Part shown: in pieces, positions 27,837 to 35,549 of the stretch
How the letters are laid out: each line of letters starts with the position of its first letter
How positions within the stretch are numbered: position 1 is the first letter of the stretch
NCBI RefSeq assembly: GCF_007828725.1
Contig: NZ_VIUW01000001.1
Coordinates: 620,001 to 684,000 of the forward strand
Direction of reading: 5' to 3'
Length of the DNA: 64,000 nt
Source of the DNA: Marihabitans asiaticum
GTDB lineage: Bacteria; Actinomycetota; Actinomycetes; Actinomycetales; Dermatophilaceae
The notes under the pieces: generated by a model
Database searches by the model: none
The model's input: only the letters and a program-made list of their open reading frames with translations
What the model was told of the DNA's origin: nothing
Made by a program: the position numbers and the translations under genes

Positions 27837-29120
27837 TCAGTTCGCTGAGTCGCGCCGGCTGAGGGTGACCTCGACCCGGTGCTCCTTGCCGCTCCGGATG
27901 ACGGTCAGCTCGGTGCTCGAGCCGACCGCGCGCTCGCGGACGTGCCCGACGAGGGAGGTCGAGGACGTGACCGGTGCGCCCCCGACGGCGATGACGAGGT
28001 CGCCGGACCTCAGGCCGGCGTCGTCGGCGGGCGATCCCGGGGTCACCTCGCCCACCTCGGCACCGGCCCGCGTCGCGGAACCAACCGTGGCGCTGGCGTC
28101 CCGGGTGGAGACTCCGAGGAAGGCGTGCTCGGCGCTGCCGTTCTCGATGAGCTGCTCGGCGATCATCGTCGCCTGCTGCACCGGGATGGCGAAGCCGATG
28201 CCGATCGACCCGGAGTTGGCGCTCGTCGTCGCGATCGAGGAGTTGATCCCGATGAGGCGCCCGGAAGCGTCGACCAGCGCCCCTCCGCTGTTGCCGGGGT
28301 TGATCGGCGCCGAGGTCTGGATCGCGTTGGTCACGACGGTCGCGCTCGAGGCGCTGCCCTGACCCGGGGCGAAGGGGTCCTCGTCCTGCGACTCGCCCTC
28401 GGTCGCCACCGGACGGTCCAGCGCGCTGACGATGCCGGTCGTCACGGTTCCGGCGAGCCCGAGCGGGTTGCCGATCGCCATGACCGGGTCACCCACCGTG
28501 AGGTCCTCGCTGGACCCGATGCTCACCGGCTTCAGGTCCTTCGGCGGGTCGGTGATCGTGATGACGGCGAGGTCGGTCGAGGGGTCGGTGCCCGCGACGG
28601 TCGCGGTGTAGGTGTTGCCGTCGGCCAGGGTCACCTGGAGCTGGGCATCCCTGCCCGCGCCGGAGACGACGTGGTTGTTGGTCAGGACGTGGCCTTGGTC
28701 GTCGATGACGACACCGGAGCCCTGCCCCTGACCCTCGGCGCCCTTCACCGCGATGGCGACGACGCTCGGCGAGACCGCCGAGGACACCGCCTCCCAGTCC
28801 GGTGAGGTCTTCTGCGCGTCGGTGACGGGCACGACGCTGCTGTCGGCGCCCAGGCCGCTCGACTCCGCGCTCGTCGTCGCCGAGGGCCGGTCGAGGGCGG
28901 TCGTCGCGGCGTAGGTCCCGCCGCTGGCGAGGGTCGCGGCGAGCACGGCGACCGCGCTCAGCTCGCCGACCCGGCGCAGCCCGGCGCCTCGCCGACGCGC
29001 CGGGGGCTCGGGCGCCGCGGGAGAGGTCATCGGCTCGTAGGTGAAGCCGGGCACCCCACCCGCGGCCGGCGGGACGCTGGCGGTGTCGTGGCGGGGAAGG
29101 GGGCTGGTGCGCTCGTCCAT
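27837..29120 (-). CDS. HtrA/DegP-type trypsin-like protease with PDZ domain
   Basis: A 427-residue membrane-anchored serine protease. Residues 1-50 are cytoplasmic and Pro-rich, one helix lies at about 53-74, the protease domain has catalytic H150 (NNHVV), D183 (STDLAVI) and S278 (GNSGGAL), and a PDZ domain fills about 330-420. It degrades or senses damaged envelope proteins outside the membrane. The ATG at 29120 is supported by AGGAG upstream. It lies directly downstream of a two-component system on the same strand, which may control it. Confidence 0.9.
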   Translation of the reverse strand: MDERTSPLPRHDTASVPPAAGGVPGFTYEPMTSPAAPEPPARRRGAGLRRVGELSAVAVLAATLASGGTYAATTALDRPSATTSAESSGLGADSSVVPVTDAQKTSPDWEAVSSAVSPSVVAIAVKGAEGQGQGSGVVIDDQGHVLTNNHVVSGAGRDAQLQVTLADGNTYTATVAGTDPSTDLAVITITDPPKDLKPVSIGSSEDLTVGDPVMAIGNPLGLAGTVTTGIVSALDRPVATEGESQDEDPFAPGQGSASSATVVTNAIQTSAPINPGNSGGALVDASGRLIGINSSIATTSANSGSIGIGFAIPVQQATMIAEQLIENGSAEHAFLGVSTRDASATVGSATRAGAEVGEVTPGSPADDAGLRSGDLVIAVGGAPVTSSTSLVGHVRERAVGSSTELTVIRSGKEHRVEVTLSRRDSAN

Positions 29121-29232
29121 GAGGATCTCCTGCGTGCGGTGGGTGGTCTCGCTGTGCACCACCTATGACACGCCCCGGTGCTATGCCTGCCCTGCAGCCG
29201 GGCTGTGAGGAGTCTGTGCGATCGCGACGGGG

Positions 29233-30681
29233 TCAGGCCGCCGGCAGGTCGACGCGGAAGGTCGCCCCGCCGCCCGGGGTCGGCCGCACCGTGACGTCGC
29301 CACCGTGCTGGTCGACGATGGCGGCGACGATGGCCAGACCCAGCCCGCTTCCCCCCTTCGCCCTCGAGCGCGCCTTGTCGGCCCGGTAGAAGCGCTCGAA
29401 GACCCGCGCCGCGGTCTCCTCGTCCATGCCGGCGCCATGGTCACGCACCTCGACGACGGCTCTCGAGGGCTCCCCGCCGACCGCGACCTCGATCGGGACG
29501 CCCGGCCCGGCGTGCATCAGCGCGTTGGTCAGGAGGTTGCCGAGCACCTGCCGCAGCCGGCCCTCGTCGCCGTGCACGAGCACCGGCTCGAGCTGCCCGT
29601 TCAGCCCGGTGAGGGAGATCTGGCGCTCGGGGTCGCGGGCGCGGGCGTCGTGCACCGCCTCCGCGGCGAGCACGAGCAGGTCGACCTGGGTGCGCTCCAG
29701 CGGCCGCGGGTCGTCCAGCCGGGCCAGGGTGAGCAGGTCGTCGACAAGGCCGCTCATCCGACCCGCCTCGCCCTCGATGCGCTGCATGGAGGTGTCGAGC
29801 GCTTCCTGGCTGGGCAGGCCCCCCTGCCGGTAGAGCTCGGCGTAGCCGCGCACGGTCGCCAGCGGGGTACGCAGCTCGTGGCTCGCGTCGGCGACGAACC
29901 GGCGCATCCGGGCCTCGGACGCCTCTTGGGCCGCGAAGGAGTTCTCGATCCGGCCGAGCATGACGTTGAGCGAGTGCGAGAGCGAGGCCACCTCGTCGTC
30001 GCTGGTCCGCACCGGCACCCGGCGGGTGAGATCGCCGCCGGCAATCGCGGCGGCGGTGTCCTCGATCTTGCGCAGCGGTCGGAAGGCGCGACGGATCGCG
30101 AGCCAGCCGAGTGCGGCGCAGGCCATCGTCACGATGATCCCGATGAGGACGGTGATCGAGAGCAGCCGGGCCACGGCGTGCTGCTGGGAGCGAAGGGGGA
30201 CCCCCACGGCGAAGGTCGTGCCCTTGCCGTCGTTGACGCTCCCGGCGATGAACCGCCAGGTCGTCGACCCACTCTTGGAGCTGACCGAGAAGGGCTGGCT
30301 CTGGGTCACCCGCGGGTCCTCGGCGGAGAGATAGGGCAGGTCGGGGTCGCTGATCTCGCCGGCGGGCCGGATCGCCCAACCCTGGGACGGGTCGGTCGGC
30401 ATCGAGGCGAAGTAGTAGGAGTTCGGCAGGGTGGAGTCGGCGCTGCGGTAGGTCAGCAGCTTCTGGGCGACCGGCTCGGCGACGTTGACCAGCTGGGTGT
30501 CGGTGCTCTCGAGCAGGTCGCGGCGCATGAGGTAGCTCGTCGTGATGCTCGTGAGGGTGAGCGCGACGAGCAGGAGGGTGAGCAGGATCGCAAGGAGCCG
30601 GTAGCTCAGCGGCATCGACTCCAGGAACCGGACCACCGCGTTGCTGGAGTCGGGTTCGGTGCTGCTGCGCCCGGCGGGCAT
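29233..30681 (-). CDS. Sensor histidine kinase
   Basis: A 482-residue membrane kinase. Helices at about 27-49 and 173-195 flank an extracytoplasmic sensor region, then come a HAMP domain, HisKA with phospho-accepting H268 in DASHELRTP, and a HATPase domain (NLLTNAL, RDHGAGMDEE, GSGLGLAIV). The order matches OmpR-linked kinases such as TcrY or PrrB. GTG 30684 and ATG 30681 are both possible starts, overlapping the regulator's stop. The signal is unknown. Confidence 0.9.
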   Translation of the reverse strand: MPAGRSSTEPDSSNAVVRFLESMPLSYRLLAILLTLLLVALTLTSITTSYLMRRDLLESTDTQLVNVAEPVAQKLLTYRSADSTLPNSYYFASMPTDPSQGWAIRPAGEISDPDLPYLSAEDPRVTQSQPFSVSSKSGSTTWRFIAGSVNDGKGTTFAVGVPLRSQQHAVARLLSITVLIGIIVTMACAALGWLAIRRAFRPLRKIEDTAAAIAGGDLTRRVPVRTSDDEVASLSHSLNVMLGRIENSFAAQEASEARMRRFVADASHELRTPLATVRGYAELYRQGGLPSQEALDTSMQRIEGEAGRMSGLVDDLLTLARLDDPRPLERTQVDLLVLAAEAVHDARARDPERQISLTGLNGQLEPVLVHGDEGRLRQVLGNLLTNALMHAGPGVPIEVAVGGEPSRAVVEVRDHGAGMDEETAARVFERFYRADKARSRAKGGSGLGLAIVAAIVDQHGGDVTVRPTPGGGATFRVDLPAA

Positions 30682-31406
30682 CACGCCTCCGGCGGCATCC
30701 GCAGCATGTAGCCGAACCCGCGCTTGGTGTGGATGAGGGGCGGGAGTCCGTCGGTGTCGACCTTGCGCCGCAGGTAGGAGATGTAGGACTCGACGATGCC
30801 CATCTCGCCGCGGAAGTCGTAGTCCCAGACGTGGTCGAGGATCTGGCTCTTCGACAGCACGCGGTTGGGGTTGAGCATGAGGTAGCGCAGCAGCTTGAAC
30901 TCGGTCGGGGAGACCTCGATGACCTTGCCCGCGCGGCGGACCTCGTGGGCGTCCTCGTCGAGCTCGAGGTCGGCGAAGCGCAGGATCGCCTCAGCGTCGC
31001 CCTCCTCCATCGTCCGACGCAGGATGACCCGGATCCGGGCGACGACCTCTTCGAGCGAGAAGGGCTTGGTGACGTAGTCGTCGCCGCCGACGGTCAGTCC
31101 CTTGATCTTGTCGTCGAGGGAGTCGCGGGCGGTGAGGAAGAGCACCGGCATCTCCTGGCCGCGTCCGCGCAGCCGGTCGACCACCTCGAAGCCGTCGAAG
31201 TCGGGCAGCATGACGTCGAGGACGACGAGGTCGGGCAGGAAGGTCGCGGCCGTGTCCAGCGCCGCGCGCCCGTCGCCGGCGACCTCGACCTCGAAGCCGT
31301 TGAACTTCAGCGAGGTGGCGAGCAGCTCGCGGATGTTCGGCTCGTCCTCGACGACGAGCAGCCGGGCCCCGTCGGTGCCCTGGTCGGATGCTGAGGTCAG
31401 GCTCAT
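30681..31406 (-). CDS. OmpR-family response regulator
   Basis: A 241-residue regulator with a receiver domain (phosphorylated D64 in LVVLDVMLPD, KPFSLEE switch lysine region) and a C-terminal winged helix (VSPTEFKLLRYLMLNPNRV, YISYLRRKVD, GFGYML). It is phosphorylated by the kinase encoded immediately downstream. Sequence style is close to the PrrA/TcrX group of actinobacteria. A CAGACT box 7 nt before the ATG suggests a leaderless transcript. HtrA downstream is a likely target, by inference. Confidence 0.92.
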   Translation of the reverse strand: MSLTSASDQGTDGARLLVVEDEPNIRELLATSLKFNGFEVEVAGDGRAALDTAATFLPDLVVLDVMLPDFDGFEVVDRLRGRGQEMPVLFLTARDSLDDKIKGLTVGGDDYVTKPFSLEEVVARIRVILRRTMEEGDAEAILRFADLELDEDAHEVRRAGKVIEVSPTEFKLLRYLMLNPNRVLSKSQILDHVWDYDFRGEMGIVESYISYLRRKVDTDGLPPLIHTKRGFGYMLRMPPEA

Positions 31407-31463
31407 GCCTGCCAGTCTGCGGCCGGCCCCTGGGAGTCTGCTGGGCACTCCCTGTAAGCGCCA

Positions 31464-31546
31464 ATTATCGGGTTGAGGGGGTTGTTGCACCTTCACCCGA
31501 GGTCGGTAGTCGGGTGAAGGTGCATGTAGTCCCTTAACCCGATAAT
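31464..31546. repeat. Nested inverted repeat, probable terminator of the XPB gene
   Basis: Outer arms ATTATCGGGTT(G) and TAACCCGATAAT enclose inner 14-bp perfect arms GCACCTTCACCCGA / TCGGGTGAAGGTGC with a 9-nt loop. It lies just past the 3' end of the minus-strand helicase gene. The AT-rich outer arms are unlike the surrounding DNA. Confidence 0.65.
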
Positions 31547-31555
31547 CGGGAGGGG

Positions 31556-33208
31556 TCAGGGGAGGTCCTCGGCGTCGACGATCCGGTAGGCGTAGCCCTG
31601 CTCGGCGAGGAAGCGCTGCCGGTGGGCGGCCATCTCGGCGTCGACGGTGTCGCGGGCGACGATGGTGTAGAAGTGCGCGGTGCGGCCGTCCCCCTTCGGC
31701 CGGAGCACCCGCCCGAGTCGCTGCGCCTCCTCCTGGCGTGAGCCGAAGGTGCCGCTGATCTGGATCGCGACCGACGCCTCGGGCAGGTCGACCGAGAAGT
31801 TGGCCACCTTCGAGACGACAAGGAGGTTGGTGCGCCCTTCGCGGAAGTCGGCGAAGAGCTGCTGACGCTGCTTGACCGGCGTCTGTCCGGTGATGAGGTC
31901 GCAGCCGAGCCGCTCGACCACCTCGTCGAGCTGATCGAGGTACTGGCCGATGACCAGCGTCGGCGCACCGTCGGGCTCGGTGGCACGGTGCTCGGCGACG
32001 AGACGCTCGACGACGTCGAGCTTCGCCGGGGTGGTCGAGGCGAGCCGGTAGCGGTCCTCGGGCTCGGCGGTGGCGTAGGCCATCCGCATCGCCTCCGGCA
32101 GCGACACCCGCACCTCGACGCAGTCCGCGGGGGCGATGTACCCCTGGGTCTCGATGTCCTTCCACGGGGCGTCGAAACGCTTCGGCCCGATGAGGCTGAA
32201 GACATCCCCTTCGCGCCCGTCCTCACGGACCAGGGTGGCGGTCAGGCCGAGCCGACGCCGCGCCTGCAGGTCCGCCGTCATCCGGAAGATCGGGGCGGGC
32301 AGCAGGTGCACCTCGTCGTACACGACGAGCCCCCAGTCCCGGGCGTCGAGCAGCTCGAGGTGGGGGTAGACGCCCTTCCTCTTGAGGGTGAGCACCTGGT
32401 AGGTCGCGATGGTGACCGGCCGGATCTCTTTGCGCGCACCGGAGTACTCACCGATCTCGTCCTCGGTCAGGGAGGTGCGGGCGAGCAGCTCGTCCTTCCA
32501 CTGCCGCGCCGCGACGGTGTTCGTCACGAGGATCAGCGTCGTCGCCCTGGCCCGGGCCATCGCGGCCGCGCCGACGAGGGTCTTGCCCGCCCCGCACGGC
32601 AGGACGACGACTCCGGAGCCGCCGTCCCAGAAGCCGTCGACCGCCTGCTCCTGGTAGGGGCGCAGCGACCAGTCGCCGGTGTCGAGCTCGATCGGGTGGG
32701 CCTCGCCGTCGACGTAGCCCGCTTCGTCCTCGGCGGGCCAGCCAACCTTGAGCAGCTCCTGCTTAAGCGTCCCCCGCTCGGAAGGGTGCACGAGCACGGT
32801 GTCCTCGTCGACCCGGTCACCGATGAGGGGCGCGATCTTCTTGTGCCGCAGCACCTCGGCGAGCACGGCCCGGTCGGTGGTCACGAGGACGAGCCGGCCG
32901 TCGTCGTCCTTGCGAAGGGAGAGCCGCCCGTAGCGGTCCATCGTCTCGGCGACGTCGACGAGGAGGGCCTGGGGGACGGGGTAGCGGGAGTGCTCGACGA
33001 GGGCGTGCACCACCTGCTCAGCGTCGTGGCCCGCTGCGCGGGCGTTCCACAGGCCGAGGGGGGTGACCCGGTAGGTGTGGATGTGCTCGGGGGAGCGTTC
33101 GAGCTCGGCGAAGGGGGCGATCGCCCGCCGCGCGGCGGCGGCACCGGGGTGGTCGACCTCGAGCAGGACGGTCTTGTCGGACTGGACGATCAGGGCGCCG
33201 TCGGGCAT
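31556..33208 (-). CDS. DNA repair helicase XPB (SF2, 3'-5')
   Basis: A 550-residue bacterial XPB homologue. An N-terminal damage-recognition-like domain precedes the helicase core: Walker A LPCGAGKT with K209, D298-E-V-H301 box, and the RED motif in LTATLVRED (about 328-330) that is diagnostic of XPB, then the second RecA-like domain with RQEEAQRLGRVLRPKG. It unwinds DNA 3' to 5' in repair or transcription-linked processes. Its mycobacterial counterpart is Rv0861c. The usual partner gene lies nearby at 35550-37838. Confidence 0.93.
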   Translation of the reverse strand: MPDGALIVQSDKTVLLEVDHPGAAAARRAIAPFAELERSPEHIHTYRVTPLGLWNARAAGHDAEQVVHALVEHSRYPVPQALLVDVAETMDRYGRLSLRKDDDGRLVLVTTDRAVLAEVLRHKKIAPLIGDRVDEDTVLVHPSERGTLKQELLKVGWPAEDEAGYVDGEAHPIELDTGDWSLRPYQEQAVDGFWDGGSGVVVLPCGAGKTLVGAAAMARARATTLILVTNTVAARQWKDELLARTSLTEDEIGEYSGARKEIRPVTIATYQVLTLKRKGVYPHLELLDARDWGLVVYDEVHLLPAPIFRMTADLQARRRLGLTATLVREDGREGDVFSLIGPKRFDAPWKDIETQGYIAPADCVEVRVSLPEAMRMAYATAEPEDRYRLASTTPAKLDVVERLVAEHRATEPDGAPTLVIGQYLDQLDEVVERLGCDLITGQTPVKQRQQLFADFREGRTNLLVVSKVANFSVDLPEASVAIQISGTFGSRQEEAQRLGRVLRPKGDGRTAHFYTIVARDTVDAEMAAHRQRFLAEQGYAYRIVDAEDLP

Positions 33209-33257
33209 GGGGGTGCAGCGGTTCCGGTCTCAGAGATGGTCAGGGGAGTGCACGAGC

Positions 33258-33878
33258 TCAGAGGGTGAAGGAGTAGGTCTCGTAGCCACCGTCGTAGCTC
33301 GAGCCGCTCTCCTGCTGGCCCACCCAGATGAAGAAGACGATCGCCGCGATGATCGCCAGCACGGTGAGCACCGCGAAGACGATCCAGCCGATCTTGGTCA
33401 TCTTCGCGGCGCCAGCGGGGTCGGTGCCCTGCTTGACGATCCCGAGGATGCCGAAGATCAGCGGCGCGATACCGATCAGGGTGCAGTAGCAGGACACGGT
33501 CGCCAGGCCGGACAGCACGGTGAGGATGATCGCCGAGACGTTGGCGTCCGAGCTGCCCGCCGGGCGTGGCTGCGCGTAGGGGTTGGTCGCGGGGTACTGG
33601 CCGCCCGGCTGCTGGTAGCCGCTCGCAGCGGGGTAGGGCTGCTGGCCGTAACCGGACTGGTCGTACCCCTGCTGGCCGTAGCCGGGCTGGTCGTACCCGG
33701 GCTGCTGTCCGTACGGCGGCTGGCCGCCGACGCCGTGGGGGTTGTACGTGCCCTGGCTGTAGTCGTAGGGCTGGGCCTGGGTCGGGGGCTGCTGCCACTG
33801 CTGCGTGGGATCGGTGCTGCCGTGCCCCTCGCTCGGGTCCGGCTGCTCACCCTTCGGCTGGTCCTGGTCCTCGCTCAT
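33258..33878 (-). CDS. DUF4190-like membrane protein with Gln/Tyr/Pro-rich tail
   Basis: A 206-residue protein. Its first 105 residues are low-complexity, with repeated P-G-Y-D/G-Q-Q units rich in Tyr, Gln, Gly and Pro. Two membrane helices follow (about 113-140 and 158-185) around a G-I-V-K-Q-G-T loop, the DUF4190 pattern. Such disordered YGQ-rich N-termini are common in actinobacterial membrane proteins and may mediate assembly. Function unknown. It ends 49 bp before the XPB gene on the same strand. Confidence 0.7.
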   Translation of the reverse strand: MSEDQDQPKGEQPDPSEGHGSTDPTQQWQQPPTQAQPYDYSQGTYNPHGVGGQPPYGQQPGYDQPGYGQQGYDQSGYGQQPYPAASGYQQPGGQYPATNPYAQPRPAGSSDANVSAIILTVLSGLATVSCYCTLIGIAPLIFGILGIVKQGTDPAGAAKMTKIGWIVFAVLTVLAIIAAIVFFIWVGQQESGSSYDGGYETYSFTL

Positions 33879-33929
33879 GCCCTGCGTCCTCCTGTCGGTG
33901 CCGGAGGTCCCTGCCCTCCCGCAGGCAGG

Positions 33930-34439
33930 CTACGGGACGGCTCCCCTTAGCTCCGACTCGACCATCGCCAGGGTCTGGGCATCGAAGGCGACGAGGGTGA
34001 CGTCGGTGACCTCGGTGGCGGTCGCCGCGATGGTCTCGACCGCGCAGGCGACGGCATCCCCCTTCGGCCACCCGTAGATCCCGGCGCTGATCAGCGGGAA
34101 GGCGAGCGTCCGCGCGCCCAGCTCGTCGGCGACCGCGAGGCTGCGCCGGTAGCACGACTCCAGCAGAGAGCGGTCGCGCTGGCCGGCGGCGTAGTTGGGG
34201 CCGACGGTGTGGATCACCCACCGTGCCGGCAGCTCGCCGGCCGTGGTCCAGCCGGCGTCGCCGGTGGCCAGCCCGTCGGGGAAGCGCTCGACGCAGTCCC
34301 GCAGCACGGCCGGTCCGCCGGCCCGGTGGATCGCCCCGTCGACGCCTCCGCCGCCGCGCATTGCACTGTTCGCGGCGTTGACCACCGCGTCGACCTCGGC
34401 CTCGGTGATGTCTCCCTGGACCGCGTGGATCGTCGGCAT
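33930..34439 (-). CDS. Macrodomain ADP-ribose hydrolase
   Basis: A 169-residue macrodomain of the MacroD/YmdB class. The ADP-ribose loop VVNAANSAMRGGGGVDGAIH and the second loop LISAGIYGWPKGDA are complete, and QGDIT binds the adenine. It should hydrolyse O-acetyl-ADP-ribose or remove ADP-ribose from acidic residues. It is divergent from the HMG-CoA lyase gene across a 35-bp gap that contains an inverted repeat. Its position in a DNA-repair neighbourhood suggests, but does not prove, a link to DNA damage signalling. Confidence 0.88.
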   Translation of the reverse strand: MPTIHAVQGDITEAEVDAVVNAANSAMRGGGGVDGAIHRAGGPAVLRDCVERFPDGLATGDAGWTTAGELPARWVIHTVGPNYAAGQRDRSLLESCYRRSLAVADELGARTLAFPLISAGIYGWPKGDAVACAVETIAATATEVTDVTLVAFDAQTLAMVESELRGAVP

Positions 34440-34449
34440 GGCCCCATCG

Positions 34450-34464
34450 TCGCACCCGGTGCGA
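34450..34464. promoter_or_regulatory. Short inverted repeat in divergent promoter gap
   Basis: TCGCACC-C-GGTGCGA lies between the macrodomain gene and the HMG-CoA lyase gene, where it could act on both promoters. Purely positional evidence. Confidence 0.3.
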
Positions 34465-34474
34465 GGATGAGGGG

Positions 34475-35422
34475 ATGACGACGGGCCTGCCGCAGCCGAT
34501 CACGAGCTCCGCCCTCGAAGGGGTGGGCGAGGTGACGATCTACGAGGTCGGACCGCGCGACGGGCTGCAGAACGAGAAGGCGGTCGTCCCGACCGAGGTC
34601 AAGGCCGAGTTCGTGCGCCGACTTGTTGCCGCCGGCCTACGCACGGTCGAGACGACCTCCTTCGTCAGCCCGCGGTGGGTGCCCCAGCTCGCCGACGCCG
34701 GTGAGCTGCTGACAGATCTCGGTGACCTGGGGCGGGGCCGGACCCGACCCGTTCTCGTGCCCAACGAGAAGGGGCTGGACCGGGCGCTCGAGCACGGCGT
34801 GGGTGCGGTCGCGATCTTCGGGTCGGCCACCGAGAGCTTCGCCCAGCGCAATCTCGGGCGCTCGCTCGCCGAGTCGGTGCAGATGTTCGCGCCCGTGGTC
34901 AGGCGCTCGCTGGATGCGGACCTGTGGGTGCGCGCCTACGTCTCGATGTGCTTCGGCGACCCGTGGGAGGGACCGGTGCCGGTCACCCAGGTCGCCGACG
35001 CGTGCGAGTCGCTGATGGACCTGGGGTGCCACCAGCTCTCGCTCGGCGACACGATCGGCACCGGCACGGCGGGGCACGTCGAGGCGCTGCTCAGCGAGCT
35101 GGACCGCCGCGGGATCGGGGTCGAGCGGATCGGCGTGCACTTCCACGACACCTACGGGCAGGCGCTGGCCAACACGCTCACCGCCCTGCGGGCCGGGGTG
35201 CGCGTCGTGGACGCCTCGACCGGCGGTCTCGGCGGATGTCCCTACGCGAAGTCGGCGACCGGCAACCTCGCGACCGAGGATCTCCTGTGGGCGCTGCGCG
35301 GGCTCGGCATCGAGACCGGCGTCGACCTCGAGGCGCTCGTCGAGACCAGTGTCTGGATGGCCGATCAGCTCGGGCGGCCGGCGCCCAGCCGGGTGGTCCG
35401 CGCCCTCTCCGGCACCTCCTGA
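34475..35422 (+). CDS. Hydroxymethylglutaryl-CoA lyase
   Basis: A 315-residue TIM-barrel lyase that splits HMG-CoA into acetoacetate and acetyl-CoA, the last step of leucine breakdown. The active-site segment EVGPRDGLQNE holds the catalytic Arg and metal-binding Asp, HFHDTYGQA supplies metal histidines, and GGLGGCPYAKSATGN is the HMG-CoA lyase cysteine signature. No other leucine-degradation gene is adjacent. Two repeat families lie directly after the stop. Confidence 0.92.
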   Translation: MTTGLPQPITSSALEGVGEVTIYEVGPRDGLQNEKAVVPTEVKAEFVRRLVAAGLRTVETTSFVSPRWVPQLADAGELLTDLGDLGRGRTRPVLVPNEKGLDRALEHGVGAVAIFGSATESFAQRNLGRSLAESVQMFAPVVRRSLDADLWVRAYVSMCFGDPWEGPVPVTQVADACESLMDLGCHQLSLGDTIGTGTAGHVEALLSELDRRGIGVERIGVHFHDTYGQALANTLTALRAGVRVVDASTGGLGGCPYAKSATGNLATEDLLWALRGLGIETGVDLEALVETSVWMADQLGRPAPSRVVRALSGTS

Positions 35423-35437
35423 CTCACCCCCTTCGCA

Positions 35438-35451
35438 CCTGCCAAGGCAGG
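35438..35451. repeat. CCTGCCAAGGCAGG palindrome
   Basis: A 14-bp member of the CCTGCCAAGGCAGG family also seen at 13972 and 61985. It sits in the loop of a larger hairpin whose arms are GGCACCTC..CACCCC and GGGGTGAGGTGCC, a likely terminator for the lyase gene. Confidence 0.55.
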
Positions 35452-35462
35452 GGTGAGGTGCC

Positions 35463-35499
35463 GACCGTTCGTCTGAGGTTCCCCGGGGATCTGCGAAGG
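35463..35499 (+). repeat. 37-bp dispersed repeat, copy 2
   Basis: Identical to the copy at 35508 and one base different from that at 16016. The last bases merge into GCGAAGGGG. Confidence 0.8.
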
Positions 35500-35507
35500 G
35501 GTGGGGC

Positions 35508-35544
35508 GACCGTTCGTCTGAGGTTCCCCGGGGATCTGCGAAGG
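35508..35544 (+). repeat. 37-bp dispersed repeat, copy 3
   Basis: Tandem partner of copy 2 with an 8-bp spacer. The TTCG and CGAA ends and the central CCCCGGGG allow a small hairpin. Immediately 3' of the partner-of-XPB gene. Confidence 0.8.
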
Positions 35545-35549
35545 CGGAG

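Noticed and set aside
35463-35544. CRISPR array from the two tandem 37-bp repeats
   Set aside because: Only two units with an 8-bp spacer and no cas gene; the same repeat also occurs singly 19 kb away.
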